A stretch of DNA of 64,000 nt from Icerya purchasi (taxonomy: Eukaryota; Arthropoda; Insecta; Hemiptera; Monophlebidae), in assembly GCA_039619475.1 (NCBI GenBank), contig CM077115.1, positions 489,821,352-489,885,351 of the forward strand, read 5' to 3'. Shown piece after piece: positions 46,425 through 57,747 of this stretch. The position numbers and the translations under genes are program-made. Positions within the stretch are counted from its first letter, which is position 1. Each line of letters starts with the position of its first letter. The notes beneath the pieces are model-generated. The model ran no database searches and was not told the DNA's origin. It saw only the letters and a list, made by a program, of their open reading frames with translations.

Positions 46425-49400
46425 ATGTCCTTCAAATTTAACATTCTCCAGTGGAATTGTCGCAGCCTTAAAGCTAATAGACTTGCCTTGGAGTGTTTAC
46501 TTGATATACATCAAATTCACATTGCCTTAATTTCCGAATCATGGCTCAAACAATCTGAAACGTTTCATCTTAAAGATTTCTCCGTGGTTCGTTCTGATAG
46601 AATAGACGGCTACGGTGGTGCTGCCATCCTTATTAGAAATAATATACATTTCCAATCTCAAAATGTACACTTCTCTTCTGTGCCATCTTCTCGTGATCCG
46701 AATGTAGTCCACATTTCTATTCCTTCTATTTTTCCCCGCCCATTAAACATAGTATGTACGTACTTTCCTCCGAATTTTAATCTCAATAATTTTCCCTTTC
46801 CCTCCTTTCTTAATAATATTCCTCCCCCCTTCATTATTGGAGGTGATTGGAACGCTCATTCTCCTCTTTGGCGTTGTTCTAGTTGAAACAGTAATGGAGT
46901 GGTTCTTGAAAACATTATCCTCGGACATAATCTTATCCTCCTTAATGATCAATCTCCTACTTTGTACAAAAGCCCTTCCATTTTTAGCGCAGTCGATCTC
47001 TCCTTTTCTTCTCCTGATCTTGCTCTTAACTGTTCCTGGAAAACTCTTGATGGTACTTTTGGAAGTGACCATGTCCCTATTATTGTATCGTTCAAAAGTC
47101 TTCCCCCATCATCCATTTACTTCAAGCCCCTCTATGCCTCCAAATGGTGTATCCCCAAAACTAATTGGGAACAATTTAGTCGTTCTGTTGACTCTTCTCT
47201 TTCCCTTTTGCATCATAACTTAGATCCTATTTCAAAGTACAAATACTTTACAGATTCCATCTTACTCGCCCTTTCTTCCTCATCACCTCCAGTGCCTTCT
47301 AAACCTCGCCGTGATGCAGCTTCATCCTTATGGTGGAATAATAACTGCAAGGTGGCTTTTGATGCCAGCGTCGCTACTTTTAGAACCTTCCGTCACTGTT
47401 CCTCCTTTTCAAATTTTATTGACCATAGAAAAGCTAACGCTAGAGCCAGATACATCCTAAAACAAGCCAAGAAGGAATCTTGGAAAAAATTTTGCTCTTC
47501 CTTTTCCCGGACCACGTCTATTTCCCAAATTTGGAGAATGGCCAAAGCCTTCAAAACTCCCAAATCCGAACACCCTTCTTATCATAACATCTCTTCCGAC
47601 ATACTTGAATCCTTTATTGACAATCTAGCTCCCAGTTATGTTCCTTCCTTTGACGAAGTAAGTTCTCCTTCTTCTTCTCTTCCAAATTCATCTCACTTCC
47701 TCACTTCAGAAGTCCACTTCAATGAACTCCTCTTTTCGTTGCAAAAATCCTTCAATTCGACTCCAGGAATCGACAAAATGTCCTTCCTTGTTCTTAAAAA
47801 TCTCTCTAATTTCTCACTCAAAATTCTCCTCGAAATTTTTAATTCTTTTCTTCTCTCAGGACTTACACCTCCTATTTGGAATTCATTTATAATTATTTCA
47901 ATTCCTAAGAAAATTCCAAATTCTTTTCGATCTATTTCTTTGGCTCCTTGTTTAAGAAAACTATTCGAGAGTATGCTAAACCGGCGCCTTGTTTGGTGGC
48001 TGGAACATAATAATCTCGTCTCCTACAATATGTTCGGTTTTCGTCCTGGTCTTGGTCCTTCTGACTGCATCAGCCTTTTTCTTTCTGACATATATAAAGC
48101 TCTTCTCGAAAGAAAATACACGATCGCTGCCTTTGTTGATGTAGTTTCTGCTTTCGATAAGGTTCACCTTCCATCCCTTAAAAATAAGATGATTTCTATT
48201 GGCATTCCTGTTCAACTTTCTTCCCTGATAATTCGGCTCTTTCAAAGTAGAACCATTTATCTTTCCACTCCTTCCTTCTCTGGCTCTAGATGTGTATTCC
48301 GTGGCCTTCCTCAAGGGTCATGTTTGAGTCCTACTCTTTTTAATATCTATTCGCTTGAAATAGCTTCTCTTCCCGTCTCAGCCTCTACACTACTTTTCGC
48401 GGATGATATTCTTATTTATTACTCCTCAACTTCCATCCTCTCTGCTAAAGACGAACTCAATAATTCGTTGAACTTGCTTGAATCCGCTCTATCCAACATC
48501 CATCTAACCATTTCATCCTCTAAATCTGTTTGTATGGTTTTTTCCTTTCGTCCCTATAATACTTCCTTAATTAATGTCTCTTTGAACAATTTATCTATTC
48601 CATTAGTTAGGTCCTTCTGCTATCTTGGCGTTTTCCTAGACAGTCGTTTATCCTTTTGCGAACACATTTCCTACCTATATACTTCCTGTCTTAAGAGAAC
48701 TAATTTATTAAAGGCTCTTTCTCCACACAAATGGGGTGGCGACCCCAGTGTTCTTCTTATTCTATATAAATCTACTATTCGTTCCAAACTTGATTACTGT
48801 TCCTTCATTTATGGCAATGCTCCTAAACATCTTCTTTCCAAACTCGATAAAGTCCAAAATTCATGTTTTCGTCTTTGCCTCGGTGTTCTGAAATCCTCCC
48901 CCATTCCTGCATTACAGTCAGAAGCCAACATTCATCCTTTACACATTCGTAGCTTTCTTGGGGATCGCTTCCTCATAAAACGTCTTCCTATTAAGTCTTC
49001 TAAATTAGTTTCTGCTTATTCCTACATCCTGGCCAATTGGCGGTTTTCTCCCCTGAAGATTCCTATTCTTTCTCATGTCTCTCGACGCCTTGCTCCTTAT
49101 TCTTCATTTATCTACACATATCATAAACTCCCGTTCTTTACATTCAGCTTTATAGATTTTTTATATCCTCCTAATTTCTTTTTCCTTCCTTCTCATACTA
49201 AATATTCACCTTCTATCGCTTTAAGCGAGTACAACGCAGCTTTGAGGTCTCTATTTCCTTCTTCGTCTGTCCTCTTTACGGATGGTTCCAAAAGCGATGA
49301 GGGGGTCGGAGCTTCTTTTCTTATTTCTTCTCTTCCACACTACGAACTTTATAAACTTCCTTCCTTCTGTTCCATTTTCACTGCAGAATCGTATGCAATA

Positions 49401-50145
49401 CTCCGTGCAGTTCTGTTCATTGCACTTTCCTCCTATAATAATAAATACCTTATTTGTTCTGACTCCATGAGCGTCTTGCAGGCTATATCCTCCCCTTTTC
49501 CATCCTCTTCATGCGACTACATTATCCTTTCCATTCGTTCCTTAATTGCAAATCTCTTCTTAGTCCGTTCCATTCAAATCGATCTTCTTTGGTTTCCCAG
49601 TCATAGCGGCATCGCAGGCAACAACCTAGTTGACTCGTTCTTCCTATAACGGCAAATTTGTCAATAAATTTCCTGCCAATAATATCCTCTTTCCATCCAA
49701 ACGAGCACACCTCAAATCATGATCGGATACCTACATTACCTCCTTTTCCAATCCTCATTCCTTTTACAAACTCTTGCAACCTCTTCCTTCATCACGTTCC
49801 TGGTTTGCTGATTTCCCTGGTTTCAGTCGTTCCGTTATTTCCTCCATAACACGTCTTCGTCTCAACCATAATTGTCTTCCTTCGTCTCCCTTTCGTTTTT
49901 CTATTGTTTCTTCCCCATACTGCAATTTTCATCCCTCAGATCATGACTGTGTTTGTGATGCAAATCATATCCTTTTTGAATGCTCTCTTCTTGTACAGCA
50001 GCGTTCCCTCCTCTACGCTAAGCTTCTCCACCTAAAACTACCTACTCCTTTTTGTGCTTCCTACATACTTTTCTTTCCTTCACCGGATGTTGTTCCAATC
50101 TTAGCGGAGTTCATTTCCTCTATTTCTTTATATATCCAAGTTTAA
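46425..50145 (+). pseudogene. I-like ORF2: endonuclease, reverse transcriptase, RNase H, C-terminal Cys/His domain
   Basis: ATG start 145 bp after ORF1. The endonuclease has FNILQWNCRSLKANRLAL, LISESWLKQ, IIGGDWNAHSPLW and FGSDHVPIIVSF. A TGA at 46884-46886 is in frame with the continuation at 46899. RT: IPKKIPNSFRSISLAPCLRK, FGFRPGLGPSDCISLF, FVDVVSAFDKV, GLPQGSCLSPTLFNIY and LLFADDILIYYSS (Asp pair at 48402-48407). RNase H: FTDGSKSDEGVGASFL, FTAESYAILRA, ICSDSMSVLQA and PSHSGIAGNNLVDSF. A frameshift near 49640 and a TGA near 49719 precede the C-terminal domain SPYCNFHPSDHDCVCDANHI (49914-49973). All catalytic residues survive; three lesions kill it, so it is a young copy. Confidence 0.88.
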
Positions 50146-50163
50146 TACTGTTTTCGTAATTCT

Positions 50164-50198
50164 TTGATGATGGGTCATTGCCCTTGGTTGGCGTTCCC
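50164..50198 (+). other. I-like family 3' terminal motif before poly(A)
   Basis: GGGTCATTGCCCTTGGTTGG precedes the tail. Comparable ends occur at 9018-9045, 37146-37175 (minus) and 50745-50773. Conserved 3' ends are the part non-LTR reverse transcriptases recognise. Confidence 0.6.
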
Positions 50199-50544
50199 AA
50201 AAAAAAAAAAAAAAAAAAAAAAATCTTTTGCGACAGTCTTATTATATCTTTTACCGTTAAGTCACCTTCTCGTCAATTTTCTTTCCTTTTTCCTTCAACA
50301 TGTCGCACTCCTCATCACGTGCGGTAAAAAAATCATTGTTTTCATCTGACAACAGCGGATAATACGCCAATAATCAACATTTTAGAAACACAAAATATAT
50401 TATAAAAAATTGATCAAAAAAAAAAATATATACATTCTTTTTTTTTTTATTCTGTATTTTTAAATTTTTTTTATTGGCACATTATGGTAATTTAAAGTTG
50501 GTTCCATATTGTCCTTTTCACTCAAACGAAGAGCGTGTTTGCAT

Positions 50545-50793
50545 TAAGTGTTGATTTCTTTTTGCTGAGTGCTCTGCTTTCTATTCCATTTTATTGATAC
50601 TCGGTCTTCCTACTCCATATTGCGCCTCTTATGTCCTATCTTTTCCCTCTCCACACATTATTCCCATTATATTGATTACTTTCTCCTAACAACATTTGAT
50701 ATTGTATTAAGATATAATTGATTCCTTCCTATTCTAATTGTTTCTGGGTAAAGGTCCCCGGTTAACAGACCCAAAAAAAAAAAAAAAAAAAAA
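50545..50793 (+). mobile_element. 250-bp 5'-truncated I-like copy
   Basis: Encodes FAECSAFYSILLILGLPTPY and CASYVLSFPSPHIIPI, the very end of ORF2, then GTTTCTGGGTAAAGGTCCCC and a tail of about 20 A. It lies 320 bp beyond the full-length copy's tail but carries its own tail, so it is an independent insertion. Confidence 0.75.
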
Positions 50794-50799
50794 AGATTT

Positions 50800-51925
50800 A
50801 AAACACTGTTTGTAAAATAAATTGGCGCCTTCTGTATGATTTTTAACATTATAAGAAAGTTATCGTCCCATTTCTTTCCTTATAATTAATTACCTACTTT
50901 CGACTTCCCAATATTATGTTCGCCTTTATTTTTAGAGCCGCTTGTCTTCCTTTTTTTCCCTAGCTTTCCTTTTCCAATTTCTAATTTTTCTTATTCTTCC
51001 TTTGAGTTCATTTTTGCGACTACTTCTTTCTTGGCACGTTTGAGATGGGCAATCCCCCGCTCGGTGCTATGAAACAATCGATTTTTTTTCTTTCTTTTCT
51101 CGATTATTAATATTCGTAAAATAAAAAAAAACGAAAAGGTTCACCACATATTAACCAAAACCGAATAATATTTGCCACCGTCGCCTTTAGAATAGCGCAT
51201 TTAAACGAACCGGCAAAATTTGTAAACTCACGTGGAAAATTATTACTTATTATCATTTGTAACGCATTAGCGCATCGTCATAATTTCCAATAGTTTCACT
51301 GCAACCGGGGGGGGAGGGGAGGGGGGGTTAACGTGCCGTTATTATCGCTGAATCGTTTAGCTTTTCCAGACTTTGGTAGCGACTGTAATTCGAACATGTA
51401 AAAATGTCTTCTTCGGCTCTGCAATTATAAATACTTCGATTAGCTTTTTGCTTGAAGTTCGATTAATATTTAAATATTAAATCTGCAAATTCGCAATTAA
51501 ACGATAGCCTCCAAAAAGTGGAAATATTCAAAGATATCGTTTACAAAACCTGATGATGCTCGTCCAGGCGGCTACTTACATGTACGTATTGATAATTCAA
51601 TATTTTTTCTACGACTAGCGAAGATTAATATATCTAACATGTAACCTTTTGCAAACCAGCTGCGCTACTATTCGTCCATCGGTTAAATTGAGATCGCGAT
51701 TAATGACAGCAGTGAAATAGTAATTAAGTTTTCGCTCGTCTCGGCGATCATCGATAGATTTTTTGTCCCAGCTTCGTTGAAAAGTTTGGTTCATCAAGCA
51801 CCGATATATCTACTAGAAGAGGATTACCGAGTAATAACACAATTTCACCGAACTGTTCCGTCCTAACTTGAAAGTCTGTACATGTATCACCGCTTTCAGT
51901 ATGCTTTTCTTCTGACACACATTTC
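50800..51925. other. intergenic DNA with a G-run cluster
   Basis: 51307-51327 is G8-A-G4-A-G7, a candidate G-quadruplex. Nothing else is recognised. Confidence 0.5.
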
Positions 51926-51929
51926 GGAA

Positions 51930-52107
51930 ATGTAATTGGGTACCGGAGAGAAGTCATCTGGTTGAAGGTAAAGACAGATCCCAAGTAGAAAGGAACTGGC
52001 CCCATTACTCCCATTGGTGCCTTTATAGTACATTATGAAAAGTTAATTTCACAATCCGTGATACCTTATCAGAGGTATGGGACTTACTTTACTTTTTAGT
52101 TAACATA
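51930..52107 (+). mobile_element. 5'-truncated copy of SINE family 2
   Basis: Matches the 3' part of the SINE at 60468-60740: AATTGGGTACCGGAGAGAAG, GAAAGGAACTGGCCCC, GGTATGGGACTTACTTTACT. The tRNA-like head is missing. Confidence 0.7.
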
Positions 52108-52284
52108 TGCGTATCTTAACTGACGGTACTTTAGCGTAAGTGATAGTTTTTCAACCAAACTATCGACATTGGTACAGTAGTTTCAGCAATATATTAGCTT
52201 ACAAAGCGGTTATTATGTGTACTCGGAAGTGTTCTATTAGTTACCAAAATATAGAATTGCCCCGAATTAAAGATTCCGTTTTCT

Positions 52285-52580
52285 TCAATTTTTTTTTTTT
52301 TTTTTTTTCGTAATGCTACACTGAATTTCCGAACGTAAGCGATATTCGCGCATTCCAACAGTACGCATTTACACTGTTCGTAGCAATTGTTATATTTATA
52401 ATATAGACACGCAAGACTACGTATTCGGAACTAATATTGTAACTGACTCATACAAATACAGTCTGCTATTCATTTCTGCCTCCTACACATCGATTGGCGC
52501 GTGTACATATGGACGTATGTTTTTACTATTTTGCCTTTCATACGATTATATTAGCGGTTAATTTAGTTTATTTTGTAAAT
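52285..52580 (-). mobile_element. diverged copy of SINE family 1
   Basis: The plus strand here has CAATTGTTATAT, ACACGCAAGACTAC and ATTCGGAACTA, matching in reverse the body of the SINE at 59683-60076. It is preceded by a T20 tract (tail on the minus strand) at 52288-52308. Confidence 0.5.
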
Positions 52581-53970
52581 TTTGTTGTCGCCTGATATCG
52601 AGTACTTCTGTAACGGAATTCGTCCAGCAACTAGGTTATCGCAAGGACCTAGTAAAACTAGCGAAAAAAAACTGAATTAATTTCAATAAACAGGCTTTTA
52701 AAAGATTATTGCTATTTTAATAAACCGCAGTAGTAACTGCAATGTTACCGGGATATGTTTCTCTTTTTTTTTAAGGAATGAGATGTTGCTTTGCACCTAC
52801 TTTCCAAGTAACTCGTTTCAAAATTGGAAAGCTGCCATATTTCAAACAAATTATATCTAACTGTACGCTTGGTCTGCGATTTATCTTAAACGCCGTGTTT
52901 CCGGGAATAATAGTAGTACTCTATTGAGCCATTTTTCTTATCTTCAATATAACGTACCACCGCTTTGTTTTAATTAATTTTATAATAATAAGGTACCGCA
53001 TTTTGCATTTCTACCGGCCACCCATATTAGAATAATGCAATTTACTGCGAATATTACAAAAATGGCGATAAAAAATAATTCTCCAAGTGTAAAATGAACG
53101 TCAAAATTAGTACTGATTTCGTTAGTTTACGAGCCGCCATGCTCATCTTACTACTGGATGACGCATCACTGTTAGATGCCTATTTCGGCAGTGCATTTAA
53201 ACCGGAAAAATACGTGTTTTTTTTAATAATACGGGCAATTTGCCACAGCGAAGCGAGTTAAAACAAAAATATACTTGAAAGGAACACACACGGGAAGCAA
53301 TAGCTCGGACGGTGAAATTTGGTTAAAACGTCAGCGCAATCAGGAGATTCTAGGCGAAATATAGTTTACTATAATTCTTTCTCACAAACCCGGGTTTAAT
53401 TTATATTCTTTGAAAATTTGACTTTCAGGATTATTTTTATGGACACTTCCGGTGTAATTTATAATCAGCGCGTATTGCACTTTATTCGATTTCACAAAAA
53501 AGTGATAACCGCATCTTATGTAACGAACAATAATCCTCCGTCTAAATCGCATATCGATATAGCTACAATTTTCGGAAAACCGGAAATATGTAATAATAAC
53601 CTACAGTGCGACAAAGGAAGATGTGGATAAAATATAGAATGCCGAAGAAAATGATCACTTCGCCCCATTCTTTTCACGATATAACGTCGCGAATTTAATT
53701 TATTATTGAAACCGCGTCCATAATGAAACTCGGTAAAAAATTTACTGGATTTTCAATGATTCCAAAATATTCGAGTTCAAACGCTTAATATTTTCTTTAA
53801 TTAATTATTAAATGAAACAGACTTCGTTGGAAATGCAGACTTTTCATTAAAATAGAAAGAGAGAAAAAAAAGGTAAAAGTTTTAAACAGTTATTAATACA
53901 CCCGGTGTCACAAGCTGCCGGCAACAGCTAGCGAATAAAGGACACAGTTTATAGAATAGGTAAGAATGAT

Positions 53971-54036
53971 AAGGGGAAAATATCGAATAATAAGGGGAAA
54001 ATATCGAATAATAAGGGGAAAATATCGAATAATAAG
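53971..54036. repeat. 21-bp tandem repeat, three units
   Basis: The unit is AAGGGGAAAATATCGAATAA plus T, repeated three times almost without change. Confidence 0.95.
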
Positions 54037-54523
54037 GAATAGAAGAACATCGATTATTACAGTGACAAAAGCTATAGAGCCTATAAAAAGAGCATAATAG
54101 CATTCAGTCGACTATAATAAATATTTCGAAAAAAGAGCATACAAATTTACTACGGAAACCGTGAGAAACAGCCTTAAGATAGACATGTCATATTGAAGTA
54201 CTGCCTAATTGCAAACATCAATTACGTAAATGCAAAAAAAAAAAAAAAAAAAGAAAATAAAAATAATTCTTTCTAATAATACTTATTAATTTCTTTAAAT
54301 AATTCGGTAACCAAGTAATGTTCTATAAAAGAATTAATTTCATCGAAATATTTTGGAAATTTAAATGACGCAAAAATCGTTAAAGAATTAAATGTAGGTG
54401 AATACATGCCTGTTTGTTATAAATTGTATAAAATAAAAACCAACTTTAATAACAAACAAATATAAGGGGGTAAAAATAATTTATAACAGTAAATTAAATA
54501 AATACCGCTTGTTTTTAGGAACG

Positions 54524-54646
54524 TTTTCGGGTATGACCCATCATCAGCTAAAACTAACTTGATCAAAACTCAAAACACACACTGGAAAGAATATAAGGAA
54601 TACATGTGTAATATAGTATGATGATGGGTTATACCCGAAAGCGGAA
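54524..54646. repeat. inverted repeat with arms of about 22 bp
   Basis: The left arm includes TTTCGGGTATGACCCATCAT and the right arm ATGATGGGTTATACCCGAAA, separated by about 75 bp. The arms also contain the internal palindrome GGGTATRACCC. Confidence 0.75.
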
Positions 54647-56916
54647 AAAAATTCTACCAAGGCAATTGGTTGAGTTTTAAAAACCATAAAACGTCGGTCG
54701 TAAAGAAAAACGCGTCCCCGTTAATTAATCGAACGTTCTCTCACATGTAACACAGTCATATTCGTTCATATTTTGAAAGATCGGTTCGCGGTAAAAAAGT
54801 TAATTTTGGACTCAAAATCATTGCGAAACTACTGCAAAGGATCGTATTTGAATTGACCCTTCTGTTGCCGATAAAAGGTAAAAGATTTTACGTCACGTAC
54901 ATAATTAATGAAAATAAATAAAAATCGGAAGTCGTATAGAACAAGCAAGAGGAGTATTTACTAGGGAAGAGTTCAAAATGGAATTACGATTTAGACTCTT
55001 GAAGTGCTATATATCTTTACTCGATTCTGCTACAATGAATCAGACCTTACAGATTGAGGCTTTTGTACTTCTATCGGCGTATTTTAAAAATTCCATGGAT
55101 TCAGAAAATAACAAGTATAGAAGTCTCTTCAATCTCAAATAAAAAAATCTTCGGAGCTGTTGAATGAAATCGAAGCAAGAAGCTATCTTTGTCACGGCGT
55201 TAGAGGGGGAAAATAGAAAATAATCCGGCTGATTATGAAGGAAAAAGATTAGTACCGCAAAACTTATGGATGAACGATTTTAGAAGATGGTTTTTCGGTT
55301 GCACGTCGATAGATATACTCAGGTCAGCTGCATTAAGGACCCTCATTGTTACATGCATACCTCTGAAACGGGGATAGCACATGAAGAAGAAGAAGAAGAT
55401 AGCTTGCTCCTTTTAATTTTTCTTTTTTTTCCGCATTTAACGCAATGGACGTTGAATATCTTCGCTGTGTTCGATTTCCTTAGGCGCTGTTTACATTCTT
55501 TAACGTTGATCAGGTATAAGCAAGTGCTCGGCGAATTGTAAAAGGAATTCCACTCTCGCCATGTTGTTAGAACGAGTGCAGTCCCGGAGATCTAGAGCGG
55601 TGGCCAGTAAGAAATTCAATACTAAAAGAAACACGTAAAAACAATTTTTTTATTCGGAAAATTCATAAACTTAAAACTAAACGAGTATTTTAAATTTGGA
55701 AAATGCCATGATCATGGCGGACTGTGCGAAACGCGTCAATTATATTTAGTTTTAAATTTATAAATATTTCGAATGAACAGTTGTTTTTACATCAAAAATA
55801 GTAATCTATTACAAATACAATTATATAACAAATAAACGTCGCATATCATGTCTTATTTATATGTATATTCATTAATTTCGTTATGTGGTAAGACTCGTGT
55901 CGGTACACATATTAATAACTATATCATGAGTGCAATGTTATTGTTTATGCAAATAAATCTTTCTTATATAACAAATAAATTCAATAATAAAATGAAGGCT
56001 TACTTAGATAACCCACCATCAGCTAAGAACACAATTCACTATGTGTGATCAGAAACAAATTCTAAATCACTATGACTGTATTTTTAGTAATTTTTTATAA
56101 TTAACAAACAGGATGTTAAAAGATTCTTTATTGTTTTTACATGTTCCTTTAATATTGAATTTTTCGGAAAAAGAAAGAAAAATGTTGGACGTAGAATCTT
56201 GCAACACGGTAAGAAATTTTTTAAAAACGAAACAATTAACATTCTCGCGTGGAAGGCAATGAAGTCAATTCTGGGCGCAGAATTTAATACACATCATTCG
56301 TGTTGCCTATAGGATATTTTTGCCATCTGCGCAATAGGTATAATAATGTTAGCGAAATAAAGAGAGTACCAGAGATTATTTAAATTTCGATTGTATCGAT
56401 TTCGGAGAGAAAAAACGAGCAAATACATGCCGAAAAACGATTTGGTTTTTTTCTCGATAAAAAGTCGACACGCGCGATGTATTTCAATAGCTCCATATTT
56501 ACACCGGGTTTTTTGCGACACCCGCTCCGGATAGTCTAATTTCTTTCATGTCTGCTTGCTGTCGTCACTAACGTTCGGCTATCTTCCGCTAGATATTACA
56601 TCGCTTTGAAATGAACACCGTTTCCGGATGCTTCGTCGTTTCATTTCTTGCACGCGAGAAATTTCACATCCCCCCCTCTTTTAGTACTTTGAAAGTTGAA
56701 CGCGTTTTTCAAGGTTTATACAATTCCACCTTGAAAGAAATACATAGGCAACGGCATGATGTCGGCTTGATGATTAGGCGCGACTGACTGGAACGATCGA
56801 AAATCACAGCTTTCTATATTTATGATGCCGCAATGAGAAGTGAAAATTATTTCAAAATATACAGGTACAGCAGAGCGACCCAGAAAATGCTGGGTAATAT
56901 AATTGACTGTAAATCT

Positions 56917-56951
<35 letters not shown>

Positions 56952-57435
56952 AGACCTAGAAGGCAGCGGCAACCTATACACTATTGATTGACGATGATCA
57001 TCATTTGGACAGCTATTTGTGTAATGATAAAACAAACATTTACAATTTATGTGAAATATAGTCTCGCATATCTGGAAAACTGTTACGAAGTATAGTTAGA
57101 TATACCGGAATGATCTACAACAGGAACTGCAAAACACGTCATTGACGCGCAGATCGTGGAAGACGTGAACTTCGTAACTGAGACCGTAATAAAGTGTGCG
57201 ATCCTTCAAAAGGATAGGGAAAAAGTTAAATACAAATATTATAAAGTGTTATTAGACAAAGACGAGAAATGAAAGCCAACAGGAATAAGGATTAAATGGG
57301 CAGAGCTTAACAAATTAAAAAGAATACAAATGAGAAATGACATTCGAAAATTCAATACTAAAACATTAGATGAAACAATAGAAGCAAACAGAGAGGACCG
57401 AAGGTATTTAGAAAAACGTTACTGTGTGAAAAGTG

Positions 57436-57734
57436 TCGCGAGCGAGTTGCCGATCGTCTGCTGATGTTAATGCAGTGATAATTTAATAGCAAGTACACCT
57501 TCGACAAGTGAACCTCCCTCCGGTTCCCTATCAGGGTGCGTTGTGAGTTCCGGTATAGCTTTTTTAATCAACGCTAAGCTCGTCGAAGTAATAATTGCCA
57601 TCCTGCGCGACGTGGACGTACAGAACTCACCTAGTTGTTGTTTCGTTTCCCGGTCAATCGGACTAGCGACGACGGTCCAGTGACTACTTACTAGAGAAGG
57701 TGACTCTAGTTACAATAACCTGTGCCCCGCAGGG
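57436..57734 (-). mobile_element. RTE-like 5' leader fragment
   Basis: About 300 bp nearly identical to 31304-31603, the leader of the RTE-like derivative (shared CGATCGTCTGCTGATGTTAA, GGTTCCCTATCAGGGTGCGT and CCCCGCAGGGC). Past 57436 the similarity ends abruptly. The adjoining 57140-57430 plus-strand sequence may be an unrelated or inverted coding fragment. Confidence 0.65.
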
Positions 57735-57747
57735 CAACCTCGTAATA

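Larger units (their letters stand above)
40852..50223 (+). mobile_element. nearly complete I-like non-LTR retrotransposon, split by a CR1-like insertion
   Basis: Inference: 40852-41271 and 45059-50223 were one element. The left part encodes an N-terminal ORF1 segment ending in a poly-Asn tract coded by AAT. The right part resumes in an AAT tract and continues straight into the conserved ORF1 body, ORF2 and a 25-A tail (50199-50223). Removing the CR1-like insert gives the usual 5'-ORF1-ORF2-poly(A) order over about 5.6 kb. The 5' untranslated region upstream of 40852 is T-rich and its start is undetermined. Confidence 0.7.
52600..57130. other. long AT-rich intergenic stretch without recognised genes
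   Basis: It contains three tandem 21-bp units (53971-54036), an inverted repeat (54524-54646), a (GAA)n at about 55381-55396 and a run of about 31 A at 56918-56948. Several short frames (53418-53630, 55287-55541, 55848-56048) show no domain. Confidence 0.45.

Noticed and set aside
47976..48314. Minus-strand open frame over the I-like RT
   Set aside because: Antisense to conserved RT motifs, without domain content.
50199..50793. One long tandem retro-insertion from the full-length I-like copy through the 50.5-kb fragment
   Set aside because: Each has its own 3' motif and poly(A) tail, so they are separate insertions.
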